The position numbers were made by a program, and so were the translations under genes. A stretch of 64,000 bases of DNA from Paracidovorax valerianellae. GTDB taxonomy: Bacteria > Pseudomonadota > Gammaproteobacteria > Burkholderiales > Burkholderiaceae_C. Each line of letters starts with the position of its first letter. Positions within the stretch are counted from its first letter, which is position 1. Shown here piece by piece: positions 17,566 to 25,899 of this stretch. The DNA lies in assembly GCF_900102625.1 (NCBI RefSeq), contig NZ_FMZC01000002.1, positions 335,990 to 399,989 on the forward strand. Direction: 5' to 3'. A model generated the notes under the pieces. It was not told where the DNA came from. It did not search any database and saw nothing but the letters and a program-made list of their open reading frames with translations.

Positions 17566-18060
17566 TCAGCGCGGCCGCTCGAACCCGCGTTCGATCCACG
17601 CCACGGCGCTGGCGCTGGTGAGCGCGAAGCCGGGCGACACGCCCACGGATGCCAGCAGTTCGCCGTCCAGCGCCGAATGCGCGCTGAGCGTGGCGGTGGG
17701 GTGCTCGTCATCGGGCTCGATGGCCAGCGTCACCCGCACGCGCTGGCCTTGCGCCGTCACGGTGACGCTCTTGTTCAACTGGGCATGCAGTTGCTGCTCG
17801 TGGCGGCGCAGCACTTCGGAAGCGGTCTTCACCAGCGTGTGAAAGGCGGCGGTGTCCAGCGGCTTGGGGTTCTTCTTGTCGCGGCCCATGGTCCAGGGGC
17901 CGACCAGTGCGGGCTCGGATTCGCCCCGCAGCGTCATCTCGACGGCCCAGCCATCGTCGTCTTCGTTCTTGACGACACGCGCCGTCCAGCGCTCGTCGCT
18001 CCACAGGCGGGGTTCCTGCACGGGGGCAAATTCGGGGTTTTCGGTCGATTCTTCGGTCAT
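17566..18060 (-). CDS. Conserved hypothetical protein
   Basis: A 164-residue soluble protein, acidic at the N terminus (MTEESTENPEFAPVQEPRLW). It contains SDERWTARVVKNEDDDGWAV and later TVTAQGQRVRVTLAIEPDDE, suggesting a mixed alpha/beta fold. I do not recognise a domain. The frame could be extended upstream, but the chosen ATG at 18060 gives a compact start and avoids a low-complexity Pro/Gly stretch. It converges on cheV and is divergent from the small monooxygenase-like gene. Confidence 0.65.
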   Translation of the reverse strand: MTEESTENPEFAPVQEPRLWSDERWTARVVKNEDDDGWAVEMTLRGESEPALVGPWTMGRDKKNPKPLDTAAFHTLVKTASEVLRRHEQQLHAQLNKSVTVTAQGQRVRVTLAIEPDDEHPTATLSAHSALDGELLASVGVSPGFALTSASAVAWIERGFERPR

Positions 18061-18208
18061 ATCGGCGGCCCGGCCCGGGCACAGCGGTGGTGGCCGCGCT
18101 GTTCCGGCCTGGGCGGGGAAAACCGAAGAGTGTAGAGCGGGCACCGTTCCCGGCCCTTTCCAAAAACCTCCCAGATCGGTCAAGCCGGACGGTCGAATAG
18201 ACTGCCGC

Positions 18209-18511
18209 ATGATCCTTGAGACCGCCCCGCTCACCATCCGCCCCGGACAGAATGCCGCCTTCGAACAGGCGTTTGCCGAAGCCCAGCGCCTGATCGCGAG
18301 CATGCCGGGATACCTGTCTCACGAACTGCACCACTGCGTGGAGCGACCGCAGGAATACCTTCTGCTGGTGCGCTGGACCACGGTCGAGGCGCACGAACAG
18401 GGTTTTCGGCAATCTCCCGAATACCAAGTCTGGAAGTCGCTGCTGCACGGCTTCTACGACCCGTTCCCGACCGTGCTGCATTACGCGCCGGTGGTCCTGC
18501 CCCCTGTGTGA
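18209..18511 (+). CDS. Antibiotic biosynthesis monooxygenase (ABM) domain protein
   Basis: A 100-residue single-domain protein of the ABM/dimeric alpha-beta barrel superfamily (MILETAPLTIRPGQNAAFEQ, GYLSHELHHCVERPQEYLLL, VRWTTVEAHEQGFRQSPEY). Members range from cofactor-free monooxygenases to haem-degrading enzymes and many of unknown role. The asparagine and histidine signature of IsdG haem monooxygenases is not evident, so no reaction is proposed. It stands alone, divergent from the hypothetical gene at 17566. Confidence 0.85.
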   Translation: MILETAPLTIRPGQNAAFEQAFAEAQRLIASMPGYLSHELHHCVERPQEYLLLVRWTTVEAHEQGFRQSPEYQVWKSLLHGFYDPFPTVLHYAPVVLPPV

Positions 18512-18668
18512 AGATGGGGCAAAGCCTGACAATCGGGCCGGCGCACCGTCAACCAAAATGGTTCTCAATGCGTCACACACGGGCGCGGCGCGTCGAATGA
18601 CCGCCGTCGTCCCCCACCCGCCGCCAGATGCTCCACGCTGTGCGGCCACCAGCCAGCGAGGCCATCAC

Positions 18669-19253
18669 ATGTTCCACCCCGCCCTCAAGATATTTGCCGC
18701 CAGCGCCCTGGCGGTGCTGGCCACGGGCTGCGCGGTGCCCGGCGACCCGTATTACGAGTCCAACTACCCCTCGTCCAATTACCCGCAGTCCGGCTACCCC
18801 ACGGCGCCGTCGTACCCCTACCCGTCTGGCGGCTCGACATCCATCACGGTGTACGAGCAACAGCCCGCCTACGGCTACAGCCGCCCGGCCTACCCCGTTT
18901 ACGTGCCTGTACCGGCCCCCGTTTATGGCGTGGACCGCCGCGACGACTGGCGCGAGCGGCAGATGCGCGAAGACCGCGAGCGTGCCTGGCGCGACCGCCG
19001 GGACCGCGAGGCGCGGGAATCTCGGGAATCACGCGAAGCCGACCGCCGCCGTGATCGTGACGGCCAGCGTGCGGATGCCGACCGGCGCCGCGCTGAAATG
19101 GACCGCCAGCGTGCCGAACTCGACCGGCAGCGCCGCGAGCAGGCCGACCGCGACAACCGCCAGCGCGGCGAAGACCGCCGACCGCCCGGCGCGCAGGGCC
19201 AACGCCCCGCGCCCGGATGGCGCCTGGAACAGAACCCCCAGAACCGGCCATGA
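18669..19253 (+). CDS. Lipoprotein with Tyr/Pro-rich then Arg/Asp-rich low-complexity regions
   Basis: A 194-residue predicted lipoprotein: signal peptide with lipobox ATGC (Cys21), then a Tyr/Pro/Ser-rich linker (residues 22-100) and a striking charged region (about 95-180) in which Arg alternates with Asp and Glu (REDRERAWRDRRDRE, DADRRRAEMDRQRAEL). The charged part is probably a single long helix or coiled coil. Function unknown. Its stop overlaps the start of the next gene (ATGA), so the two are translationally coupled and may act together in the periplasm. Confidence 0.75.
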   Translation: MFHPALKIFAASALAVLATGCAVPGDPYYESNYPSSNYPQSGYPTAPSYPYPSGGSTSITVYEQQPAYGYSRPAYPVYVPVPAPVYGVDRRDDWRERQMREDRERAWRDRRDREARESRESREADRRRDRDGQRADADRRRAEMDRQRAELDRQRREQADRDNRQRGEDRRPPGAQGQRPAPGWRLEQNPQNRP

Positions 19254-19936
19254 CCCAGCCCCTCGCCCCCATTCGCTGCGGCCCTGCCGCATGGCGCCTT
19301 TGCGCGGCGCTGGCCGTGGCAGCCTGCGCGAGCCTTTCCGGCCCCGTCCAGGCGCAGGTGATGCGCTGCACCGACCCCGGCACCGGCAAAGTGACCTACA
19401 CGGACGGCGCCTGCGACAAGGGCACGGCCGTGCGCGAGGTCGAGTCTCGCAAGACCCCCGAAGAAATCCAGGAAGAACGCGCACAGGCGCGTGAAGCGCT
19501 GCAGCTCAAGCAGCAGCGCCTGCAGATCGAACGCCAGGAGGCCCAGCAGGAAGCGCGGCAGGACCGCGAGCGGTCGGCAGCGCGTGTGCCGGCCGATCCG
19601 TCACGCTCGCCCGAATGCGCCCGGTCGCGCCGCAACCTCGACCGCGTGGCCAATGAATCGGGCCTGGGCAATTACGACGGCCAAGCCCGCATGGCTGCGG
19701 CGCAGCGCCAGATGGACCTCGATTGCCTCGGCCCTCAGGGCTATGCCGAGGTGGAGCGGGCACGCGGCAGCGGCATGGTCAGCAGTGGCGACTACTACGC
19801 GCCGCCCGCGGTGGTGGTCGTGCCGCCACGGCGCCCGGTGGTGGTGCAGCCCGCCCTGCCGGTGCCGTCGGCCCCGATCTCGCACTGCAACGTGTTCCGC
19901 TGCTACGACCAGCAGGGCAACGTGCGCCCCCGCTGA
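19250..19936 (+). CDS. Exported DUF4124-domain protein
   Basis: A 228-residue protein with an N-terminal signal peptide (RLCAALAVAACASL ... VQAQ) followed by a DUF4124-type module, VMRCTDPGTGKVTYTDGACD, characterised by paired Cys and an aromatic-strand pattern. A Gln/Glu/Arg-rich helical section follows (LQLKQQRLQIERQEAQQEAR), then a Cys-containing C-terminal part ending SHCNVFRCYDQQGNVRPR. DUF4124 proteins are periplasmic and of unknown function. The ATG overlaps the stop of the preceding lipoprotein gene. Confidence 0.8.
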   Translation: MTQPLAPIRCGPAAWRLCAALAVAACASLSGPVQAQVMRCTDPGTGKVTYTDGACDKGTAVREVESRKTPEEIQEERAQAREALQLKQQRLQIERQEAQQEARQDRERSAARVPADPSRSPECARSRRNLDRVANESGLGNYDGQARMAAAQRQMDLDCLGPQGYAEVERARGSGMVSSGDYYAPPAVVVVPPRRPVVVQPALPVPSAPISHCNVFRCYDQQGNVRPR

Positions 19937-19995
19937 AGCGAATCCAAGAAAAGAAGGCCGGTGAAGGCCGCTGAAAGCGGCTCGGTGCGAGACCG

Positions 19996-20943
19996 CTACC
20001 GGGCCCGCAGCCCTTCGGCGACGGTCGGGTAGCGCAACACCACGCGCAACTCCCGGTGCAGCCGCGTGGCATCCAGCCGGCGCGACTCGCCCATGAAGCT
20101 CAGCAAGGGGGCCGGCAGTTGCTCCCGTGCGGCTTCGCGCGCCAGGCGCGGTGGGCGTGGCAGGCCATAAAGGTCTGCCGCGAAGTCGAAGTAGTCGCCC
20201 ATCTTCATATCGCTCGCATCGCTCACGTGGTACACGCGCTGCGGCCGTCCGCGCCACAGCGCGGCCACGCAGGCACGCGCCAGATCGTCGGCATGGATGT
20301 GATTGGTGTACACGTCGTCCTCGGGCACCAGCACCGGCGTGCCGCGGCGCAGGCGGGCTTCGGGCGTGCCGCCTTCGCGGTCGGGGGCATAGATGCCCGG
20401 GATGCGCAGAATGCTCACGCGCACCGGGCCGCGGCCGAGGTGGCGCACGGCGAGTTCGGCGTTCACCCGGCGCTGCGCACGCGGCGTGGCGGGCGCCACC
20501 GGGCGAGCTTCGGTCACCCAGGCGCCGCTGCAGTCGCCATACACACCGCTGGTGGAGCCATAGACCAGCGCCGCTGGCGGCGTGCGTAGGAGCAGCGCGC
20601 GGGCCAATGCCACCGTGCGGCCATCGCGCCACCAGGCGGCGCCGGCTGCGGCCTCCCCTGGCGGTGGGGCCAGGTGCAGCACGCGGGTGGCCAGCCCCGA
20701 CAGTCGCCGCAGGCTGCGAGCGTCGTCCAGGTTGCCGGTCAAGGGCACGATGCCGGCGGCGCGCAGTTCCGCCACGCGATCCAGGCTGGACGTGAGCGCC
20801 AGCACCCGGGGCCCGTGCGCACCTGCCGATGCCCCCATGTCGCGTGCCGCGCGCAGGCCCACGTCGCCGCAGCCGATGATGAGCACGCGCTGGCGGCGAA
20901 AGCGCGCCGGCAGGGCCCCTAGGGGGCTTTGGTTTGAGGGCAA
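19996..20943 (-). CDS. SDR-family NAD(P)-dependent epimerase/dehydratase-like protein
   Basis: A 315-residue extended short-chain dehydrogenase-like protein. The nucleotide-binding motif VLIIGCGDVGLRAARD is near residues 20-35, in the form GxGxxG rather than the GxxGxxG of classical epimerases, and YGSTSGVYGD stands at the position of the active-site region, lacking an obvious Tyr-x3-Lys pair. This resembles YeeZ-type atypical SDRs. The first codon as drawn is TTG with no good ribosome binding site, so the true start may be slightly downstream. It is divergent from the 2Fe-2S reductase gene with about 45 bases between, too little for two separate full promoters. Confidence 0.78.
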   Translation of the reverse strand: MPSNQSPLGALPARFRRQRVLIIGCGDVGLRAARDMGASAGAHGPRVLALTSSLDRVAELRAAGIVPLTGNLDDARSLRRLSGLATRVLHLAPPPGEAAAGAAWWRDGRTVALARALLLRTPPAALVYGSTSGVYGDCSGAWVTEARPVAPATPRAQRRVNAELAVRHLGRGPVRVSILRIPGIYAPDREGGTPEARLRRGTPVLVPEDDVYTNHIHADDLARACVAALWRGRPQRVYHVSDASDMKMGDYFDFAADLYGLPRPPRLAREAAREQLPAPLLSFMGESRRLDATRLHRELRVVLRYPTVAEGLRAR

Positions 20944-20990
20944 AATCGGGTCCGTTCGGCGAGAAGAAAACCCCCAAGGATACCCACTCC

Positions 20991-22088
20991 ATGACCCCCG
21001 CAGAGACGGCCGCGGCCACCCATCAGATCACCGTACAGCCCAGTGGCAGGGCGTTTTTCGCGCAGCCGGGCGAGTCCATCCTGGCGGCGGCCATCCGCGG
21101 CGGCGTGGGCCTGCCCTATGGCTGCAAGGACGGCGCTTGCGGATCGTGCAAGTGCAAGAAACTCAGCGGCTTCGTGGCCCACGGCGAGCACCAGTCCAAG
21201 GCCCTGACCGCGGCCGAGGCCGATGCCGGCTTCGTGCTCACCTGCTGCGCCCAGCCGCTGACCGACGTGGTGCTCGAATCGCGCCAGGTCACCGACGAAA
21301 GCGCCTACCCGATCAAGAAGCTGCCGGTGCGCGTTTCCACCCTCACGCGGGCGTCGCACGACGTGATGGTCGTGCGCCTGCAGTTGCCGGCGGCCGACAC
21401 CTTCCGCTACCACGCGGGGCAATACATCGAGTTCATCCTGCGCGACGGCGCGCGCCGCGCCTATTCGATGGCCAATGCGCCCCACACCCAGGCGCAGGCG
21501 CCGGGCGTGGAACTGCACATCCGCCACATGGCGGGCGGCCGGTTCACCGACCACGTGTTCGGCGCGATGAAGGAAAAAGAAATCCTGCGCGTCGAAGGCC
21601 CCTTCGGCAGCTTCTTTCTGCGCGAAGACAGCACCAAGCCCATCATCCTGCTGGCTTCCGGCACGGGGTTTGCGCCGATCAAGGCGCTCATCGAGCACCT
21701 GCAGGCCAAGCGCATCGAACGCCCTGTCACGCTGTACTGGGGCGGCCGCCGCCCTGGCGACCTGTACATGGATGCGTGGGTGCGCGAGCGCATGGCCGAG
21801 ATGCCGCAGCTGTCGTACGTGCCCGTGGTGTCGCACGCACTGCCCGAAGACGGCTGGACCGGCCGGACCGGCTTCGTGCACCAGGCCGTGATGGACGACC
21901 ATGCCGATCTGTCAGGCCACCAGGTGTATGCCTGCGGCGCGCCCATCGTGGTGGACACGGCGCGGGTGGCCTACAGCGCTGAGCGCCAACTGCCGCCCGA
22001 CGAGTTCTATGCGGATGCGTTCACGTCAGAAGCCGACAAGCACGGGGCCAGCGAGCCCTCCACCCAGCCGGCCGGCACTGCGGGCTGA
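20991..22088 (+). CDS. 2Fe-2S ferredoxin:NAD(P)H flavin reductase (CDP-6-deoxy-glucoseen reductase-like)
   Basis: A 365-residue electron-transfer protein with three modules. An N-terminal plant-type 2Fe-2S ferredoxin carries Cys in YGCKDGACGSCKC and LTCC. A ferredoxin-reductase-type FAD domain follows (YHAGQYIEFILRDGARRAYS). The NAD-binding domain contains ILLASGTGFAPIKALIEHL and a C-terminal YACGAPIVVD. This order matches AscD/RfbI-like reductases and the reductase components of oxygenases. No partner oxygenase or deoxysugar genes are nearby, so the electron acceptor is unknown. AAGGA ten bases upstream fixes the start. Confidence 0.9.
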   Translation: MTPAETAAATHQITVQPSGRAFFAQPGESILAAAIRGGVGLPYGCKDGACGSCKCKKLSGFVAHGEHQSKALTAAEADAGFVLTCCAQPLTDVVLESRQVTDESAYPIKKLPVRVSTLTRASHDVMVVRLQLPAADTFRYHAGQYIEFILRDGARRAYSMANAPHTQAQAPGVELHIRHMAGGRFTDHVFGAMKEKEILRVEGPFGSFFLREDSTKPIILLASGTGFAPIKALIEHLQAKRIERPVTLYWGGRRPGDLYMDAWVRERMAEMPQLSYVPVVSHALPEDGWTGRTGFVHQAVMDDHADLSGHQVYACGAPIVVDTARVAYSAERQLPPDEFYADAFTSEADKHGASEPSTQPAGTAG

Positions 22089-22133
22089 ATGGGCTGAACG
22101 GCTGAACGTGCCGCTGATCCAGCACCGGATAGA

Positions 22134-22400
22134 TCAACGGCGCCAGCCCGGACGGCCGTAGTAACCGCCCCCATAGCCGCGCCCGTAGCCACCGCGGCCA
22201 TAGACGCCGAAGAACCCGATGGTGGGCGCCACAACCACTGGCGGCGGGGCCACATAGACGGATTCGGTCTGGTAATAGCCCTGCCCGCCGTAATAGCCAG
22301 AGCCTGCGTAGTAACCCCCGACAGGGGCCACGACGCAGCCGGTGAGCAAACTGGCGGCCGCCGATGCGGCAGCGATGGTGAAAAAGCGGATGGACAACAT
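22134..22400 (-). CDS. Small Gly/Tyr-rich lipoprotein
   Basis: An 88-residue predicted lipoprotein with lipobox LTGC (Cys22) followed by a Gly/Tyr-rich mature part (GGYYAGSGYYGGQGYYQ, later GRGGYGRGYGGGYYGR) surrounding a short hydrophobic VAPPPVVVAPTIGFFG segment. AAGGAG immediately upstream. It is the second gene after the copper-binding protein on the same strand. Low-complexity lipoproteins like this are common in the group; no function is known. Confidence 0.8.
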   Translation of the reverse strand: MLSIRFFTIAAASAAASLLTGCVVAPVGGYYAGSGYYGGQGYYQTESVYVAPPPVVVAPTIGFFGVYGRGGYGRGYGGGYYGRPGWRR

Positions 22401-22500
22401 GGTGGCTCCTTGATCGGGTCCGTGGGTTCCATTCAACGCCTCGCACCTTGCCGCAGCGCGTCCGGCCGGTATCGCAGAAGTAACAACAGGTAAGAGCGGC

Positions 22501-22863
22501 TCAGTGCGACATGGCCCGGCACATTTCCGCGCAACGCCGGCACGCGGCGGCGCAGGCACGGCAGTGGGCCATGTCGTGCCGGGCGCATTCGTTGGCGCAG
22601 CTGTCGCAAAGGCGGGCGCACAGGGCGCAGATCTCGTGCGCGTGGGCGCTCTCGCGCGACATGGCGCTGGCAGCCACGCGGCACAGCGCGGCGCAGTCCA
22701 TGTCCATGGCGATGCACTGGACCATGTAGCGGGGCTCGGGCTCGCGCAGGCACGAGGCAGCGCAGTAATCGCAGGCATCGGCGCATTCGTTGCATGCGCG
22801 AATGCAATCGGCGTAGCGCGAGGTGGCCACGGTGTCGTTGGTTTCGGTAAAAGCCTGCGGCAT
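22501..22863 (-). CDS. Cys-rich four-helix-bundle copper-binding protein
   Basis: A 120-residue protein with 19 cysteines arranged in helical C-x-x-C or C-x-x-x-C patterns (ADCIRACNECADACDYCA, ICALCARLCDSCANEC, HCRACAAACRRCAEMC). It matches the DUF326/four-helix-bundle copper-binding proteins related to the copper storage protein Csp, in which Cys residues line the core of the bundle and bind many Cu(I) ions. There is no signal peptide, pointing to a cytosolic (Csp3-like) store. GAAGGAC upstream supports the start. No copper exporter or regulator gene is adjacent. Confidence 0.9.
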   Translation of the reverse strand: MPQAFTETNDTVATSRYADCIRACNECADACDYCAASCLREPEPRYMVQCIAMDMDCAALCRVAASAMSRESAHAHEICALCARLCDSCANECARHDMAHCRACAAACRRCAEMCRAMSH

Positions 22864-23026
22864 GGAAAGTCCTTCTTCCGCCAGCTCGGCGGGCGTCGAT
22901 GGGGTGCAAAGGGATGCAAACTGGAAACGTCTTGAACGTTTATAAAAATGCCCCTTTGCGGGCGCTGTAGGACGTGGCAGCAAACTGCTGCATCGCAACC
23001 CTTCCGTTTTTTTGCACAATCACCGC

Positions 23027-23998
23027 ATGAACCGCAGAAACCTCCTCCTCTCGGCCGCCGTCCTCGCCTCGGCGTTTGCATCCCCCTTGAGCCACGCGCA
23101 GGACGGCCCGATCCGCCTGATCGTGCCGTACGCGCCGGGCGGCCCGCTGGACGTCACGTCCCGCGCGCTGGCCGAACGGGTGCGCGACACGCTGGGCACG
23201 GTGATCATCGACAACAAGGCGGGCGCGGGCGGCAACATCGGCGCCGACGCCATCGCCAAGGCGGCACCCGACGGCCTGACCATCGGCCTGGCCGCCACGG
23301 CCACGCACGCCGTGAACCCCTGGCTCTACAGCCGCATGCCCTACGACGCGGCCAAGGATTTCGCCGGCATCACGCAGATGGTGAGCGTGCCCAACGTGCT
23401 GGTCATCAACTCGGCCAAGGCCGAGGAACTGAAGATCAACACCGTGGCCGACCTGATCGCCTACGCCAAGGCCAACCCCGCCAAGCTGAACTACGGCAGC
23501 GGCGGCAACGGCAGCGCCGGCCACCTGGCGGGCGAAATGTTCAAGCAGCGCGCCGGCATCTTCGCGCTGCACATCCCCTACCGCGGCGCCAGCCCGGCGC
23601 AGCTGGCCCTGCTGGCGGGCGAAGTGGATTTCAACATCGACAACCTCGCAGCCGCGGCGCCCAACATCCGCTCCGGCAAGCTGAAGGCCCTGGCCGTGAC
23701 GTCGCCGCAGGCCAGCGCCGCCCTGCCGGGGGTGCCACCGCTGTCGAACACCTTCAAGGGCTTTTCGATCGAGACGTGGTGGGGCCTGGTGGCACCGGCC
23801 GGCACGCCCAAGCCCGTCATCGCCAAGCTGAACAAGGCTTTCGTGGCAGCGCTCAACGCGCCCGAAACCAAGACGCGTTTCGCCGCCCTGATGGCCGAGC
23901 CCGTGGCCACCACGCCGGAGCAGTTCGATGCGTTCATGGCATCCGAGCGCGCCAAGTACCAGCAAGTGGTGAAGGCCTCAGGCGCCAAGGTCGACTGA
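23027..23998 (+). CDS. Bug-family (TctC-like) solute-binding protein
   Basis: A 323-residue periplasmic receptor of the tripartite tricarboxylate transporter family, which is greatly expanded in Comamonadaceae and Bordetella. It has a signal peptide (MNRRNLLLSAAVLASAFA ... SHAQ) and the typical start of the mature protein, IRLIVPYAPGGPLDVTSRAL; later YGSGGNGSAGHLAGEMF and HIPYRGASPAQLALLAGEVD are family-wide motifs. No membrane components are encoded here, as is usual for Bug proteins, so it would work with transporters elsewhere or as a sensor. The ligand is unknown. The start at 23027 lacks a clear ribosome binding site. Confidence 0.92.
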   Translation: MNRRNLLLSAAVLASAFASPLSHAQDGPIRLIVPYAPGGPLDVTSRALAERVRDTLGTVIIDNKAGAGGNIGADAIAKAAPDGLTIGLAATATHAVNPWLYSRMPYDAAKDFAGITQMVSVPNVLVINSAKAEELKINTVADLIAYAKANPAKLNYGSGGNGSAGHLAGEMFKQRAGIFALHIPYRGASPAQLALLAGEVDFNIDNLAAAAPNIRSGKLKALAVTSPQASAALPGVPPLSNTFKGFSIETWWGLVAPAGTPKPVIAKLNKAFVAALNAPETKTRFAALMAEPVATTPEQFDAFMASERAKYQQVVKASGAKVD

Positions 23999-24049
23999 CC
24001 CATCCGGGGGCTGCAGCGTCGGCTGACAGCCCCTGCCAGCGGCCCATCC

Positions 24050-24115
24050 GGCATTTGCATGAAAATGGCCGCCAGCGCATATTCCCCTAGGGTGGTTAGC
24101 TATATTTTTTATAGC
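24050..24115 (-). repeat. Dispersed intergenic repeat, copy R3
   Basis: Reverse-orientation copy: stem arms GCTAT (24099-24103) and ATAGC (24111-24115). On the plus strand the centre is CCAGCGCATATTCCCCTAGG, and the tail faces the 3' end of the Bug gene. The stem-loop ends nine bases from the stop of the convergent GlxA-type gene. The centre is in the same orientation as in R5 and opposite to R4. Confidence 0.8.
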
Positions 24116-24123
24116 ACTTCGAT

Positions 24124-25125
24124 TCAACCGACCGCGTTGAACTGCCGCCGGTAAGCGGAGGGCGCAATGCCCACCGCGGCGGAGAAATGCTGCCGCAGCG
24201 ACACGGCGGAGCCGAAGCCCGATTCGGCGGCCACGGCCTCGATGGACTGGTCGCCCCCCTCCAGCAGGCGCTGCGCCAGCGCGATGCGCTGGTTCTGCAG
24301 CCATTGCCCGACCGTCGTTCCGGTGGACAGCCGAAAACGCCGCGTGAAGGTGCGCGGGCTCATCACGGCCCGCTCGGCCAGCGCCTCCAGCGTGTGGGTT
24401 TCGTGCAGATGCTCGCCCAGCCACTGCAGCAGCGGCGCCAGCCGATCCCCCCGCACCGATGGCGCCACCGGCTGCTGGATGTACTGAGCCTGCCCGCCCT
24501 GGCGGTGCGGCGCCACCACCATGCGGCGCGCCGCGTGATTGGCCGCTTCGGCACCGTGCTGCTGGCGCAGCAGGTGCAGGCAGCAATCGATGCCCGCCGC
24601 GGTGCCGGCCGAGGTGAGCACCAATCCGTCTTCCACATACAGCACCTCGGGCCGCAGCGACACCTGCGGGTAGCGCCGTGCGAACTCCGCCGCCAGCACC
24701 CAGTGCGTGGTCGCCGCCCGGCCATCGAGCAGCCCCGCTTCGGCCAGCACGAACGCTCCCAGGCACAGGCCCACGATGCGGGCGCCCCGGCGGTGCGCGG
24801 CGCGCAGCGCGGCCAGCAGTGCGGGCGGCACAGGGGCCAGGTCTTCATGCCACGACGGCACGACGATGGTGTGCGCACGCCGCAGCGCCGCCAGGCCCCG
24901 GCGCACGTCGATGCCGAAACCAGCCGAGGTGCGCAACGGGCCGGGCTCCACCGCGCACACCACCACCCGGTAGCGCGCCGCGCCCTGCGCCGTGCGGTCT
25001 TCGCCGAACACCAGGCAAGGCACCGAGAGATGAAACGGGCTGATGCCGTCGAAGGCGACGACGGCAACGGTTTCTGGCGTGGGCGTAGGCGTAGGCGTGG
25101 GCGATGAGTGGTCGGTGCTTTTCAT
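24124..25125 (-). CDS. GlxA-family AraC-type transcriptional regulator
   Basis: A 333-residue regulator with an N-terminal DJ-1/PfpI-like domain (about residues 18-190; nucleophile-elbow-like GLCLGAFVLAEAGLLDG) and a C-terminal AraC DNA-binding domain (about 230-330; HLHETHTLEALAERAVMSPR and a second helix-turn-helix AVAAESGFGSAVSLRQHF). GlxA-type proteins sense small metabolites. Residues 9-17 are a Thr-Pro repeat encoded by a tandem hexanucleotide. It is divergent from a cysteine hydrolase gene, its likely target. Effector unknown. Confidence 0.92.
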   Translation of the reverse strand: MKSTDHSSPTPTPTPTPETVAVVAFDGISPFHLSVPCLVFGEDRTAQGAARYRVVVCAVEPGPLRTSAGFGIDVRRGLAALRRAHTIVVPSWHEDLAPVPPALLAALRAAHRRGARIVGLCLGAFVLAEAGLLDGRAATTHWVLAAEFARRYPQVSLRPEVLYVEDGLVLTSAGTAAGIDCCLHLLRQQHGAEAANHAARRMVVAPHRQGGQAQYIQQPVAPSVRGDRLAPLLQWLGEHLHETHTLEALAERAVMSPRTFTRRFRLSTGTTVGQWLQNQRIALAQRLLEGGDQSIEAVAAESGFGSAVSLRQHFSAAVGIAPSAYRRQFNAVG

Positions 25126-25245
25126 GATGGCTCGATTCTATCGATCGATGTCATTCAAGCCACTTTCGGTGGCAAGGCAGAGGGCGAACAATCCAGCCAT
25201 TCCCTTCCGCAACGTTCGCAACCGTCATCACCAAGGACTTCAGCC

Positions 25246-25881
25246 ATGACCTCTACCTCCACACCCCGCCGCGCGCTCGTCGTCATCGACGTACAAAACG
25301 AATACTTCCCCGGGGGCAACCTGCCCATCGAGCACCCGCCCGTCGCCGACACGCTGCCCAACATCGCGCGGGCCATGGACGCGGCCCACGCCACCGGCCT
25401 GCCGGTGGTCGTGGTGCAGCACACCGCGCCGGCCGGCTCGCCCGTGTTCGACAAGGCCACCGATCGCTGGCAACTGCACCCCGAAGTGGCGCGCCGCCCG
25501 GCCGACCATCGCATCGAGAAAACGCTCGCGAGCGTCTTCGCCGGCACCGACCTGGCCGACTGGCTGTCAGCCCGCGGCATCGACACGCTCACCATCGTGG
25601 GCTACATGACGCACAACTGCGACGCCAGCACGATCTTCGAAGCGGCCCATCGCGGCCTGGAGGTGGAGTTTCTGAGCGACGCCAGCGGCGCCCTGCCCTA
25701 CGCCAACGCCGCGGGCCGCGTGAGTGCCGAAGAGATCCACCGTGTGTTCAGCGTGGTGTTCCACAGCAACTTCGCCGCCGTGGCGCCCACCAGCGACTGG
25801 GTGGCTGCGGTGCAGGCGGGCCAGGCCCTGCCCAAGGACAACGTGTTCAGCTCCAACCAGCGCGGGCGCCAGGCCGCCTGA
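25246..25881 (+). CDS. Isochorismatase-family cysteine hydrolase
   Basis: A 211-residue hydrolase. The catalytic triad of the family is visible: Asp in LVVIDVQNEYF, Lys in RIEKTLASVF and Cys in GYMTHNCDASTIF. Members hydrolyse amides or related bonds (nicotinamidase, carbamoylases, biuret or ureidoacrylate hydrolases); the substrate cannot be read from sequence. AAGGA upstream of the ATG at 25246 fixes the start. The gene is divergent from a GlxA-type regulator, which probably controls it. A second hydrolase of the same family is at 35618 in similar company. Confidence 0.9.
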   Translation: MTSTSTPRRALVVIDVQNEYFPGGNLPIEHPPVADTLPNIARAMDAAHATGLPVVVVQHTAPAGSPVFDKATDRWQLHPEVARRPADHRIEKTLASVFAGTDLADWLSARGIDTLTIVGYMTHNCDASTIFEAAHRGLEVEFLSDASGALPYANAAGRVSAEEIHRVFSVVFHSNFAAVAPTSDWVAAVQAGQALPKDNVFSSNQRGRQAA

Positions 25882-25899
25882 GCGGCCGGGCCAGCCACC

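Noticed and set aside
19937-19995. Hairpin GCCGCT/AGCGGC between the DUF4124 and SDR genes as a terminator
   Set aside because: The stem is short and no proper T-tract follows on the plus strand; on the minus strand only a mixed CT stretch follows.
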